The position numbers and the translations under genes were made by a program. Under the pieces are notes generated by a model that was given only the letters and a program-made list of their open reading frames with translations, was not told the DNA's origin and did not search any database. Below are positions 1 to 10,801 of a stretch of 64,000 nucleotides of DNA, piece by piece; the stretch's first letter is position 1; each line of letters begins with the position of its first letter. The stretch comes from Dillenia suffruticosa (Eukaryota; Streptophyta; Magnoliopsida; Dilleniales; Dilleniaceae), in contig JAVTVX010000035.1 in assembly GCA_033439265.1 (NCBI GenBank), forward strand, positions 14,224,001 through 14,288,000. The letters are read 5' to 3'.

Positions 1-329
1 GCAGCCGCAACAAGTGAAATAGTTTGGTTAAGGGCTCTAATTGAAGAGCTAGGGTTCATAGTTCCAACTCCAATTCAACTCTATTGTGACAACCAATCGG
101 CAATTCACATAACCTCAAATCCAGTGTTTCATGAAAGAACAAAACATATTGAGGTAGATTGTCACTTTGTGAGACAAAAGATTGAAGACAAGCTCATCAT
201 TCCTAGCTTTACAAGAAGTGATCTTCAAGTTGCTGACATCTTTACAAAACCGGGAACCGCCAATCACATTCACAAGAATATGGGCAAGTTAGGTGTTATA
301 GACATATACACACCCAACTTGAGGGGGAG
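1..329 (+). pseudogene. copia pol 3' end (RNase H), element cut by window edge
   Basis: This is the RNase H tail of a Ty1/copia polyprotein. The frame shows the conserved segments [22 protein letters not shown] and ADIFTK, and ends in the family tail NLRGSV, which overlaps the polypurine tract. RNase H degrades the RNA strand during reverse transcription in the cytoplasmic particle. The rest of the element lies left of the window. It is joined directly to its 3' LTR at 330. The reading frame is open in the visible part, so breakage cannot be judged. Confidence 0.9.
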
Positions 330-624
330 TGTTGAAATAAAGCACAATTAGGGCATATGGTTGTCCCAATCCAGTAAACTTTGTGCTCTTAGAACAATAC
401 CCAAATGTAAAGTAAAAAGGGAGGCAATGTAATGGGCCCTCTCTCCCCCTCTTATTTTCTCCTCTCTCAACTCTCTTTCTCTTCTTCTATAAATAGGGCA
501 GCTAGTTGCTTTTAAGAGATATGAAAAAATGCCTTCAACCTCTTGTATGCTCTCTTTGAAACATCAATAAAGTACTTGAAGTTCTTATTCATTTCTCATT
601 GCTTGCTCCTTTGGAATTTCATCA
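330..624 (+). repeat. 3' LTR of the left-edge copia element
   Basis: The LTR starts TGTTGAAATAAAG right after the purine tract GAGGGGGAG and ends near TTTCATCA, where minus-strand gag sequence of another element (E0) begins. A TATA box (TATAAATAGGG) lies near 489. It is about 295 bp, shorter than related LTRs here, because the GC-rich U3 hairpin block is absent. The base-exact right end is inferred from homology with the LTR that ends at 29168. Confidence 0.8.
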
Positions 625-798
625 CTTCAAAGATATGATTTTCAAGGTTGAAGAAGTTTAGGGACCTCTTGATGATATCTTGCCAAGCATTGTTGTTTGT
701 GGAATCTAGAAGTAAGGAGGTGAACATTGAGGTGCTAATTTGTGGTAGAGGGTCATTAAGACCGGAAGAGGAAGGTATCATTGCCTGTTCTGATACCA
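625..798 (-). pseudogene. copia gag N-terminal fragment (element E0)
   Basis: On the minus strand the frame begins MVSEQ at the LTR/primer-binding-site junction. It continues with the copia gag N-terminus (PQISTSMF, NAWQDIIKRS, FFNLENHIF) and stops where the left-edge plus-strand element was inserted. Only about 55 residues of gag remain in the window; the rest of E0 must lie further left. Gag builds the virus-like particle. The orientation and the adjoining LTR (799-1254) identify this as the 5' end of E0. Confidence 0.85.
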
Positions 799-1254
799 TG
801 TTGAGATTTCAAGCTATCAAGCAACTAGGATTGAATGAAAACTTAAAGAACTTTATTTGAAGAAAGAGTGCACAATGAGAGCATTGTTTTTTCATTGATA
901 GAACATCCCATACAAGCTCCTATTTATAGAGATTATTACTTATGAAAGAGAGAGAAAAAGACCCCAAAGTCTCAAGGAGCCATTGGGGGACATTGGGGAT
1001 AGATTTCTGTCCCCAAAATCACTGTATAACAGCCATTTTTATGGCAGTTATACAGTACAACGGCTAGTTCAAAAGAACTAGCCGTTTTGCCCTTTTTAGA
1101 GCCCATTTTGGGCTTCTTTTAGGGGTTTAACAATGCCCTTTTTGAGGACTAAAAAACTCATAAGGAACGGGCCAAATACATCCCATGGATGGGCTTAAAC
1201 TTGGCTTGAAAAGGAGTCTATGATATCCACACTTAGTTCTCTTTTATTTCAACA
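799..1254 (-). repeat. 5' LTR of copia element E0
   Basis: On the plus strand the LTR runs from TGTTGAGATTTC to TTTATTTCAACA. A primer-binding site complementary to initiator-Met tRNA (TGGTATCAGA on the minus strand) lies immediately outside at 788-798. On the right, reverse-transcriptase sequence of H1 resumes at 1255 with CTTAC, the presumed 5-bp target copy; its partner is outside the window. The U3 carries an ACGGCTAG/CTAGCCGT inverted pair near 1058-1085. Length is 456 bp. Confidence 0.85.
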
Positions 1255-1259
1255 CTTAC

Positions 1260-3026
1260 TTGGTTGATTAAATCAAATTATTATCGGTTATGATTATATT
1301 ATCTACATAAACTAATGCTATAATGATTTTTCTATCTAGTTTCCTAATAAAGAGAGAAGTGTCACTATTACATTTTTTGAAATCATGATAAAAAAAAGTT
1401 GAGCTAAGTTTGGCATACCAAGCTTTTGGAGATTGTTTAAGACCGTAGATTGCTTTCCTAAGTTTGCAAACTTTGTTGAGTTGGTGAGAAAAGCCCGGCG
1501 GAATCTCCATGTACACTTTCTCTTCTAGATCACCTGCAAAGAAAGCATTGGTTATGTCCATTTGAAACATTGGCCAAGAGTGATTGATTGCAAGGGACAT
1601 CAAGACTCGAATTATGTTCATCTTGTTTCCTTGTAGTCTACTCCATAAACATGAGTGAAACCCTTTGCTACTAATCTTGCTTTATATATATCAAAGCTTC
1701 CATCACTCTTGTGCTTGATCTTATAAACCCATTTACATCCTACCACCCTTTTTCCTTTAGGAAGAAATGATAACTCCCAACTTCTATTTCTTTCTATGGC
1801 TTCTAGCTCATCCTTCATGGCTTGGATCCATTGGGGATGTTGTTTTGCTTCTTCAAAGTTTCTAGACTCTTGATGAAGGTCTAAGTTCTTGATGAAATTT
1901 TGATAGCAACAAAACATGTTAGCAACCGAATAATATAGGGAAATGGGGAGAGAAGTTACCTTTGAGTTATAGAAAACTCCTTTGTTGATCCATTCCGAAG
2001 GAGGGAGTCTAAGCCTTGTTGATCTTCGAAGAGGAGGGGAGGCTGCTCCTCAATACTTTATTCTTCTTCCTCTATAACTTTCCCTTGATCTAAGTTGTCT
2101 CCCCTTTCCTCTTGGATAGATTCATGATCAGATTGAGACGAGGTTGATTCTTCTTGAGTTGGATCATTTTCAGCTTGAATTGGTTGTTCTTCTTCTTCTT
2201 CATTTTGATGAGAAGCTTCTTTGATTAAGGGAAGGACTATATTCCAATGGTCTTGTGCTCCTCTTTCCTTTGATTGCTCTTGATCCTTTTTCCCTGCAAA
2301 ATAAGGTTCTCTTTCTACAAATATCACATCCTTATAAGTGTATAGCTTTTTGGTTAGAGGATCATAACATTTATATCCTTTTTCAAAGGTAGAGTATCCT
2401 AAAAATATGCATTTTCTCCCCCTTTCATCTAGTTTATTTCTAAAGTTTTCTGGTACATGCACATAACAAATGCACCCAAAAACTCTTAAGTGTGAGGTAC
2501 TAGGTTTTCTTCCTAGGAGTAGTTATAAAGGGGACTTTCCTTCTAGCACTTGAGAGGGCATAAGGTTTATAAGGTGGGCAGCGGTTTTAATGGCTTCACT
2601 CCAAAACTTTTTAGGTACATTGGAGTGAAACATCATAACCCTAACCGTTTCTAGTAAATGTCTATTTTTCCTTTCGGCAACTCTATTTTGTTGAGAAGTG
2701 TACACACAAGACTTTTGATAAATAATTTCTTTTTCTTCTAGAAAATTTTCAAGTGCATGGCTAGTGTATTCCCCCCATGATCCGATCTAAGGATTTTGAT
2801 GTTTGTATTGAATTGCTTGGTCATATATCTATAATAGCTCTTAAGTGTTTCAAATACTTCAGATTTATTTACTAATAATTACATCCAAGTGTATCTAGTT
2901 TTGTGATAATGAAGGTTATAAAGTATTTGAAGCCATTATGAGATTCTATGGGTGAAGTCCGCACATTGGTATGAATGAGTTCAAAGACATTTTATTATAT
3001 TGTGTTTGAGATTGGATAGTACACTT
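1260..3026 (-). pseudogene. H1 pol remnant: integrase core to reverse transcriptase
   Basis: Minus-strand frames show the integrase end (near QQNRVAERKNRH, about 2680-2705), the linker (FRNKLDERGRKC, FLGYSTFEKGYKCYDP, about 2330-2460), an acidic spacer, and reverse transcriptase (GCKWVYKIKHKSDGS, MDITNAFF, YGLKQSPKAWY, YVDNIIIT) down to about 1260. It resembles E1 closely but is broken several times and is non-functional. The left limit is the E0 insertion and the right limit the E1 insertion. Confidence 0.85.
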
Positions 3027-3171
3027 TGTTGAAATAAAGGACAATTAGAGTTTATGTCCTAAGGGAATGAAGTCTAAATATATAGTTTTAATTTGTGTAG
3101 ATTTTTCATTCTCATTGTAATCCCTTTAAGGTTTCTAAGTTGGGCCCTAAATGGGCCTTGCCCGGATTGTT

Positions 3172-3229
3172 CGGGCTGGGCCCTTCGGGCCCAGCCCGGG
3201 CCAGCAAATGGGGGACCATCAGGTCCCCC
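3172..3229 (+). other. Two perfect GC-rich hairpins in the E1 LTR U3
   Basis: Hairpin 1 has 12-base arms CGGGCTGGGCCC (3172-3183) and GGGCCCAGCCCG (3187-3198) around TTC. Hairpin 2 has 8-base arms GGGGGACC (3210-3217) and GGTCCCCC (3222-3229) around ATCA. Both lie upstream of the TATA box, so they are outside the 5' part of the transcript but inside its 3' end when copied from the 3' LTR. Near copies recur in the LTRs of E2, H1, G1 and the LTRs at 34218 and 62873. The function is unknown. Confidence 0.85.
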
Positions 3230-3377
3230 AACGGCTAGCAAAAAACAGCCGTTGGAGCTGTCCCCAACGGCTAGTAAAACTAGCCGTTGGGGACAGCCCC
3301 AACGGCCATAATTGGAGAGGGCACAATGCCCTCTCCTCTCTCTCTTTTCTTATCTCCTTGCCCCTCTTCTTGTTCTC

Positions 3378-3385
3378 TATAAATA
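3378..3385 (+). promoter_or_regulatory. TATA box of the E1 5' LTR
   Basis: TATAAATA is followed by GGGC and lies about 130 bp before the LTR end, the normal place for the copia promoter. The same box occurs at 7947-7954 in the 3' LTR. Confidence 0.8.
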
Positions 3386-3512
3386 GGGCTTATATGTTTC
3401 TTTGGAAGGTATGAAAAACATGCCTTCATTGCATGTAAACTCTCTTTGAATTCTCAATTAAATTCTTGAAGTTTCTTTATTCATTCTTAGCTTGCTATAT
3501 TTAAATTTCAAC

Positions 3513-3524
3513 ATGGTATCAGAG
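3513..3524 (+). other. Primer-binding site of E1
   Basis: TGGTATCAGAGC is complementary to the 3' end of plant initiator-Met tRNA and directly abuts the LTR. It is also coding: the LTR's last A plus TG forms the gag start codon, and the site encodes Val-Ser-Glu. Confidence 0.9.
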
Positions 3525-6500
3525 CCATCTTCGATACCTTCATCTTCCGGTGTTGGTAATCCTCCACCACAAATTAGTACTTCCATGTTTACTTCCATTC
3601 TCTTAGATTCATCAAATTACAATGCTTGGCAAGACACCATCAAGAGATCCTTGAACTTTTTCAATCTTGAAAATCACATATTGGAGGATCCCTTAGATGA
3701 TGCCAACCCTACATTCAAATCATGGAAGAAGCAAGATGATCAAGTGGTGGTGCTACTTCAAATGTCTCTTGACAAAACCCACAAAGCAATGGCTACTTGT
3801 ATTCCAAATGCAAGGGCTTTGTGGGATCAAATGCATGCTCTATATGGGCAAGAGACCAACACCGGACGAATCTTTGAGCTCAAAAGAAAAATCTTCAAGA
3901 TTCAAAAAGGAGGTAAAACTCTTCCCGAATACTTTGGGGAATATAGGGATCTTTGGAATGAGCTTAATATTCTTAGGCCTCCAACTTCTAATCTCAAGAC
4001 CATTCTTCAAAGAAATGATGAAGACATGACCTTTGGTCTTCTTATGGGTCTTGGAGATGAATATGCTCCAATTCGTCAAGAAATCCTTAGAATGAAGATT
4101 TTCCCTTCATTCCAAGAAGTTCAATTTATGATTCAAAGGGCCGAGACTAGCATGAGGCTAGAGGAGTCTACCAAGCTCAAATCCGAAGCCCAAGCCTTCA
4201 AGGCTGTTCAAGATGATCACATGGTCAACAAAGCTCAAAATTTCTTTAAAAAGGATGTTTGCACAAATTGCAAGAAGCCCGGCCACAAAAGGGAAAGGTG
4301 CTGGTTTCTCCACCCTAATTTGCGCCCAAAGAACAACAAGAAGGAGGTGGAACAACCAGCTCATGCTCAACAAGTCTCCCAAGTGGCTGCACTCGAATCC
4401 AAGATGGAGGAGATGCAAAAAGAGATGAAAAAGCTCCTTAGCCAAGTTGCCCTTCACTCCGGTAACAACTTGAACTCATCTCATTTAAATAAATGGTTGA
4501 TTGATTCGGGCTGTGACAATCACATGGTAAAAGATAAAGACAAAGTTAGGAAATTCATTCCTCTATCTAGTTATAAGATTGTCAAGGTTGCTAATGGTCA
4601 AAAACTAAAAGTTGATCATCTAGGTGAAGTTGAACTCCTAGGAAAGAAAACTAAAGCGTTATATGTACCAAAATTCAACTCTAACCTCATGTCCATTAGC
4701 AAAATTACCAAAGACCATAATTGCAAAGCCACTTTTGATCCTAACCAAGTTATCTTTCAGGATCTCAAAACGAATCACTTGATTGGCAAGGGGTCTAGGA
4801 GGAACAACTTATATTTTTTGGACCAAGAAAATCAAGCTTTTGGAGTTTAAAGTCAAGCGTTTTCTATATGGCATGCCCGTCTAGGTCACCCGGGAGATTT
4901 AGCTTTGAAACGCCTATTTCCAAGTCAAAAAGTAGAAAATAGGCATTGCAAAGCTTGTATTCTTGGAAAACAAACTAAAGTGTACTATCCAATCTCAAAT
5001 ACAATATATGAAAAGGCCTTTGAACTCATTCATACCGATGTGTGGACTTCACCCATGGAATCTCATAATGGCTTTAAATATTTTGTAACCTTCATTGATC
5101 ACAAAACTAGATACACTTGGGTGTACTTATTAACTGCCAAATCAGAAGTATTTGAAGCACTTAAGAGCTATTATAGATATGTGACCAAGCAATTCAATGC
5201 AAATATCAAAATCCTTAGATCGGACCATGGGGGGGAATACACTAGCCATGCACTTGAAGATTTTCTAGAAGAAAAGGAAATTATTCATCAAAAGTCTTGT
5301 GTTTACACTCCTCAACAAAATGGAGTTGCCGAAAGAAAAAATAGACACTTACTAGAAACGGCTAGGGCTATGATGTTTCACTCAAATATACCTAAAAAGT
5401 TTTGGAGTGAAGCCATTAAAACCGCTGCCCACCTTATAAACCTTATGCCCTCTCAAGTGCTAGAAGGAAAATCCCCTTTAGAACTACTCCTAGGAAGAAA
5501 ACCTAGTATCTCACACTTAAGAGTTTTTGGGTGCATTTGTTATGTGCATGTACCAGAAAACTTTAGAAATAAACTAGATGAAAGAGGGAGAAAATGTGTA
5601 TTTTTAGGATACTCTACCTTTGAAAAAGGATATAAATGTTATGATCCTCTAACTAAAAAGCTATACACATCCAAGGATGTGATATTTGTAGAAAAAGAAC
5701 CTTATTTTGCAGGAAAAGAGGATCAAGAGCAACCAAAGGAAAGAGGAGCACAAGACCATTGGAATGTAGTCCTTCCCTCAATCAAAGAAGCCTCTCATCA
5801 AAATGAAGAAGAAGAACAACCAATCCAAGCTGAAAATGATCCAACTCAAGAACAATCAACCTCATCTCATTCTGATCATGAATCCATCCAAGAGGAAGGG
5901 GGAGACAACTTAGATCAAGGGCAAGTTATAGAGGAAGTAGAACAAAGCATTGAGCAGCCGCCTCCTCCTCCTCTTCGAAGATCAACAAGGCTTAGGCTCC
6001 CTCCTTCAGAATGGATCAACAAAAGAGTTTTCTATAACTCAAAGGTAACATCTCACCCCATTTCCCAATATTATTCGGTTGCTAACATGTCTTGTAGCCA
6101 TCAAAAATTCATCAAGAACTTAGACCTTCATCAAGAGCCTAGAAACTTTGAAGAAGCCAAACAACTTCCTCAATGGATCCAAGCAATGAAAGATGAGCTA
6201 GAAGCCTTAGAAAGAAACGGAACTTGGGAGTTATCATCTCTTCCTAAAGGAAAAAGGGCAGTAGGATGTAAATGGATCTATAAGATCAAGCACAAAAGTG
6301 ATGGAAGCATTGATAGATACAAAGCAAGATTAGTGGCAAAGGGCTTTACTCAAGCTTATGGAGTAGATTACAAGGAAACGTATGCTCCGGTGGCCAAGAT
6401 GAACACAATTCGAGTCTTGATGTCCCTTGCAATCAATCACTCTTGGCCAATGTTTCAAATGGACGTAGCCAATGCTTTCCTTCAAGGTGATCTGGAAGAG

Positions 6501-7657
6501 GAAGTGTACATGGAGATTCCACCTGGCTTTTCTCAGCAACTCAACAAAGTTTGCAAACTTAGGAAAGCAATCTATGGTCTCAAACAATCTCCAAGAGCTT
6601 GGTATGCCAAACTTAGCTCAACTCTTTTTGATCATGATTTCAAAAAATGCAATAGCGACACTTCTCTCTTCGTTAAGAAACTAGATGGAAAAATCATTAT
6701 AGTGTTAGTTTATGTAGATGATATAATCATAACCGGTAATGATTTAGATTTAATCAACCAAGTAAGAGGTTTCTTACAAACAAAATTTGATATTAAGGAC
6801 TTAGGGAAACTAAAGTACTTCTTAGGGATAGAACTCGCCTATTGTCCAAATGGGTTTGTTCTATCACAAAGGAAGTATGTGCTTGATCTCTTGCAGGAAA
6901 CCGGGAAGTTAGGTGCCAAGCCCGCTTGTAGTCCCATTAGCTCCTCTTGTGGCCTCAAGGATGATGATGAAGATTATGAGGATGAACCAAGATATCAAAG
7001 GCTCGTAGGGAAATTGATCTACCTCACCATAACGAGACCGGACATCTCCTTTGCCGTGAGTCAAGTTAGCCAACATATGCACAAGCCAAAAAGAAAGCAT
7101 TGGAGAGCCACCGAAAGAATCCTCCATTATCTAAAGGGTACACCAGGCATGGGAGTTTGGATGAAGAAGAACAACAACTCACAAATTGTAGGATATTGTG
7201 ATGCAGATTGGGCTGGAGACTCAGAAGATAGACGATCAACCACAGGATATTGCATGTTTGTTGGAGGAAATCTAGTATCTTGGAAAAGCAAAAAACAACA
7301 TGTGGTGTCAAGATCAAGTGCCGAATCTGAATATAGAGCAATGGCAGCCGCATCAAGTGAGATGGTTTGGTTAAAGGCTCTAATTGAAGAACTAGGGTTC
7401 TCTACTCCAATCCGACTCCATTGTGACAATCAATCGGCTATTCACATAGCCTCAAATCCGGTTTTTCATGAAAGAACAAAGCACATCGAGGTGGATTGCC
7501 ACTTTGTGAGACAAAAGTTTGAAGAAAAACTCATCACTCCAAGCTTTACACGAAGTGATGATCAAGTAGCGGATATCTTCACCAAATCAGGAACCGCCAA
7601 TCACATTCATAAAAATATGGTCAAGTTGGGTGTCATAGATACATACACACCCAACTT

Positions 7658-7666
7658 GAGGGGGAG
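7658..7666 (+). other. Polypurine tract of E1
   Basis: GAGGGGGAG directly precedes TGTTG of the 3' LTR and primes plus-strand DNA synthesis. It also encodes part of the conserved tail NLRGSV. The same tract is seen before every copia 3' LTR in the window. Confidence 0.85.
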
Positions 7667-8082
7667 TGTTGAAATAAAGGACAATTAGGGTTTATGTCCT
7701 AAGGGAATGAAGTCTAAATATATAGTTTTAATTTGTGTAGATTTTTCATTCTCATTGTAATCCCTTTAAGGTTTCTAAGTTGGGCCCTAAATGGGCCTTG
7801 CCCGGATTGTTCGGGCTGGGCCCTTCGGGCCCAGCCCGGGCCAGCAAATGGGGGACCATCAGGTCCCCCAACGGCCATAATTGGAGAGGGCACAATGCCC
7901 TCTCCTCTCTCTCTTTTCTTATCTCCTTGCCCCTCTTCTTGTTCTCTATAAATAGGGCTTATATGTTTCTTTGGAAGGTATGAAAAACATGCCTTCATTG
8001 CATGTAAACTCTCTTTGAATTCTCAATTAAATTCTTGAAGTTTCTTTATTCATTCTTAGCTTGCTATATTTAAATTTCAACA
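7667..8082 (+). repeat. 3' LTR of E1
   Basis: This is 416 bp and nearly identical to the 5' LTR, with the hairpins, a single CCAACGG unit and the TATA box at 7947-7954. The target copy CACTT follows at 8083-8087, and H1 gag/protease sequence resumes there. Confidence 0.95.
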
Positions 8083-8897
8083 CACTTTAGTTTGTTTTCC
8101 AAGAGTACAAGCTTTGCAATGCCTATTTTCTATTCTTTGACTTGGAAATAGGCGTTTCAAAGCTAAATCTCCTGGGTGACCTATACGGGCATGCCATATA
8201 GAAAACGCTGGACTTTGAACTCCAAAAGCCTGATTTTCTTGGTCCAAAAAATATAGGTTGTTCCTCCTAGGCCCCTTGCCAATCAAGTGATTCATTTTAA
8301 GATCCTGAAAGATAACTTGGTTAGGATCAAAAGTGGCTTTACAATTATGGTCTTTGGTAATTTTGCTAATGGACATGAGGGTAGAGTTGAATTTTGGCAC
8401 ATATAAAGCTTTAGTTTTCTTGCCTAGGAGTTCAACTTCACCTAGATGATCAACTTTTAGTTTTTGACCATTAGCAACCTTAACAATCTTATAACTAGAT
8501 AGAGGAATGAATTTCCTAACTTTGTCTTTATCCTTTACCATGTGATTGTTACAGCCCGAATCAATCAGCCATTTATTTAAATGAGATGAGTTTAAGTTGT
8601 TACCGGAATGAAGGGCAACTTGGCTAAGGAGCTTTTTCATCTCTTTTTGCATCTCCTCCATCTTGGAGTCCAGTGCAACCACTAGGCAGACTTGTTGAGC
8701 ATGAGCCGGTTGTTCCACCTCCTTCTTGTTGTTCTTTGGGCGCAAATTAGGGTGGAGAAACCAGCACCTTTCCCTTTTGTGGCCGGGTTTTTGTAATTTG
8801 TGCAAACATCATTTTTAAAGAAATTTTGAGCTCTGTTGACCATATGATCATTTTGGACAGCTTTGAAGGCTTGAGCTTCGGATTTGAGCTTGGTAGA
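8083..8897 (-). pseudogene. H1 gag C-terminus, protease and integrase finger
   Basis: Minus-strand sequence matches E1: gag zinc-knuckle surroundings (KPGHKRERCWFLHP), protease WLIDSGCNNHMV, and the pre-integrase region (WHARIGHPGDLALKRLFP, HCKACTLGKQTK). It is bounded on the left by the E1 insertion and on the right by the E2 insertion, where the target GTAGA is duplicated (8893-8897 and 16880-16884). It is a broken fossil segment of H1. Confidence 0.88.
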
Positions 8898-9396
8898 TGT
8901 TGAAATTCAAAGTAAGAAGAACAAACTAAAATTTAGAACTTTATTGAATTTGAGAGCAATTCTTATACATAATAAGAGAACTTTTTTTCATAGTTTACAA
9001 GGGGAGGTCAATCCCTATTTATAGAGAAAAGGAGAGGGAGAAAGAATGGTAGAATGGAAGAGTGGAGAGAGCATAATGCTCTCTCGTCTAGCTAGCCATT
9101 GGAGGCTTCCAACGGCTAGTTTAAGAACTGGCCGTTGGGGCCTCCAACGGCTAGTTCTTGCTAGCTGTTGGGGGACCATTTGGTCCCCCATTTGCTGGAC
9201 CGGGCTGGGCCCGAAGGGCCCAGCCCGATGCCAGTGGCCTGTCCCATATTGGGACCCTGATTTGGGCCAAGAAATCTAGACAAGAGGGGCATTAATTTGC
9301 CTCTATGCTTAGGTTTCCTTTAGGCCTCAAATAAGTAAGGAAAAATACAATCAATTTAGGGTTAATTGAGTGCCGTAAGTGTTCTTCATTTCAACA
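8898..9396 (-). repeat. 3' LTR of E2
   Basis: This 499-bp LTR is bounded by TGTTGAAATTC and CATTTCAACA on the plus strand, next to the polypurine tract (CTCCCCCTC, about 9397-9405). It contains the U3 inverted repeats AACGGCTAG/CTAGC-GTTGG and a GGGCTGGGCCC hairpin. The minus-strand TATA box lies at about 9016-9023. Confidence 0.92.
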
Positions 9397-10801
9397 CTCC
9401 CCCTCAAGTTGGGTGCATATATGTCAATAGTGCCCAACTTGCCCAAGATATCTTGAAGATGAGCGGCCATTCCTCCCTTAGTAAAGAAGTCCACAAGTTG
9501 ATTTTTTCCTTTGATGTGAGGAGTAGTAATAAGTCTTTCTTCTACCTTTTGCCGAATAAAGTGACAATCGACCTCTATGTGTTTGGTCCTTTCATGGAAG
9601 ACCGGATTTGATGTGATATGAATTGCAGATTGATTGTCACAATGAAGCTTGATTGGAGTTGTAACTCTAAACCCAAGTTCTTCTACCAAGGCTTTAAGCC
9701 ATACGATCTCACTTGCGGCTGATGCCGTTGCCCTATATTCGGCTTCCGAACTTGACCTAGACACTACATGTTGCTTTTTGCTCTTCCATGCAACTAAATT
9801 GCCTCCTACAAACATGCAATATCCGGATGTTGATCTCCTATCCTTGATATCTCCGGCCCAATCCGCATCACAATATCCTTCAATTTCTGAATTTTTGTTA
9901 TTTTTCATCTGAATGCCTAGCCCAGGTGATCCTTTAATGTAATGAAGGATCCTTTCAGCTACTCTCCAATGACCTTTCTTTGGAGTATGCATATGTTGAC
10001 TCACTTGGCTAACGGCAAAGGAAATATCAGGCCTAGTGATGGTGAGATAAATCAATCGTCCTACGAGCCTCTGATATCTCTCTATGTCCATAAAGGGTTC
10101 TTCATCATCTATCAGAGGTCCTGATGTAGAGACGGGACTGCATGCTGGTTTTGCTCCTAGCTTCCCTGTTTCCTGCAACAAGTCAAGAGCATACTTTCTT
10201 TTGGAGAGGACTAGCCCATTGGGACAATAGGCTAGTTCAATTCCTAAGAAATACTTTAGTTTCCCTAAATCCTTAATTTCAAATCTATTTTTCAAGAAAT
10301 TTCTAACTAGTTCTATGTGGTGTGTGTCATTTCCTGTGATGATAATATCATCTACATATATTAGAGCAATAGTTGTTTTTCCATTTTCTTTTTTAACAAA
10401 GAGAGATAAATCACTATTGCATTTTAAGAAACCATACCTAAGGAAAGCGTGGCTTAGTTTGGCATACCATGCTCTAGGAGATTGTTTCAATCCATAGATA
10501 GTCTTGCGGAGTTTGCATACTTTTCCTTCATGATGTTGGAACCCTTGAGGTGGTTGCATATAGACTTCTTCTTCTAGATTTCCTTGAAGGAATGCATTAG
10601 CAACATCCATTGGATACATGTTCCATTCATGATTCATGGCCAAGGACATAAGTACTCTAATGGAGTTCATTTTTGCTACCGGAGCATAGGTTTCCTTGTA
10701 GTTTATTCCGTATGCTTGAGTAAATCCTTTTGCCACTAATCTTGCCTTGAAGCGATCGATTGATCCATCACTTTTATGCTTGATTTTATATACCCATTTG
10801 C
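9397..10801 (-). pseudogene. E2 reverse transcriptase and RNase H
   Basis: Minus-strand frame from MAKGFTQAYG onward: reverse transcriptase MDVANAFLQGNLEEEVYM, YGLKQSPRAWY and catalytic YVDDIIIT, then RNase [18 protein letters not shown] and the tail NLRGSV. The last residues run into the LTR, as in E1. This long segment stays open for about 460 residues. Its upstream half is separated from it by E3. The enzyme would copy the RNA genome inside the particle. Confidence 0.9.

Larger units (their letters stand above)
3027..3512 (+). repeat. 5' LTR of E1
   Basis: The LTR runs from TGTTGAAATAAAGG to AAATTTCAACA, 486 bp. It has GC-rich hairpins in U3 (3172-3229), several alternating CCAACGGCTAG / CTAGCCGTTGG units (about 3229-3305), a TATA box at 3378 and a T-rich U5. 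It is 70 bp longer than the 3' LTR of the same element because it has two more repeat units. Confidence 0.95.
3512..7688 (+). pseudogene. E1 gag-pol polyprotein region
   Basis: Copia domain order is complete. Gag comes first, with a UBN2-type region (NAWQDTIKRS onward) and a zinc knuckle C-X2-C-X4-H-X4-C at 4260-4301. The aspartic protease motif WLIDSGCDNHM is at about 4494-4529. Integrase has an HHCC finger (4870-4980) and the D-D-E core around DVWTSP (5036), DHGGEY (5222) and NGVAERKN (5320). Reverse transcriptase has the catalytic YVDDI at 6712. RNase H has CDADWAGD (7198) and [10 protein letters not shown] choose ATG 3512 as start; an upstream non-ATG extension would run into the LTR. The frame's stop lies inside the 3' LTR. 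About one break separates it from a whole copia frame. Confidence 0.93.
3027..8082 (+). mobile_element. Young, nearly whole Ty1/copia retrotransposon E1
   Basis: This is a complete element: 5' LTR, primer-binding site, gag-pol, polypurine tract, 3' LTR. The 5-bp target CACTT is repeated exactly at 3022-3026 and 8083-8087. Total length is 5056 bp, typical for copia. The LTRs show one substitution by eye plus one 70-bp length difference, so the insertion is very recent (on a usual plant rate of about 1.3e-8 per site per year, of order 0.1 My or less). It lies in opposite orientation inside H1, an older member of its own family. The coding frame looks nearly whole, with about one break. Confidence 0.95.

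Noticed and set aside
3229-3305. CRISPR-like array from the CCAACGGCTAG units
   Set aside because: Units alternate in orientation, lie inside an LTR of a plant element and have no unique spacers of constant length.
3093-3414. Open frames through the LTR rich in Gly, Pro, Ala (also near 7733-7983 and 63004-63273)
   Set aside because: They are the GC-rich hairpin block of E1-family LTRs read in several frames; the repeated occurrence follows the LTR copies, and no protein family matches.
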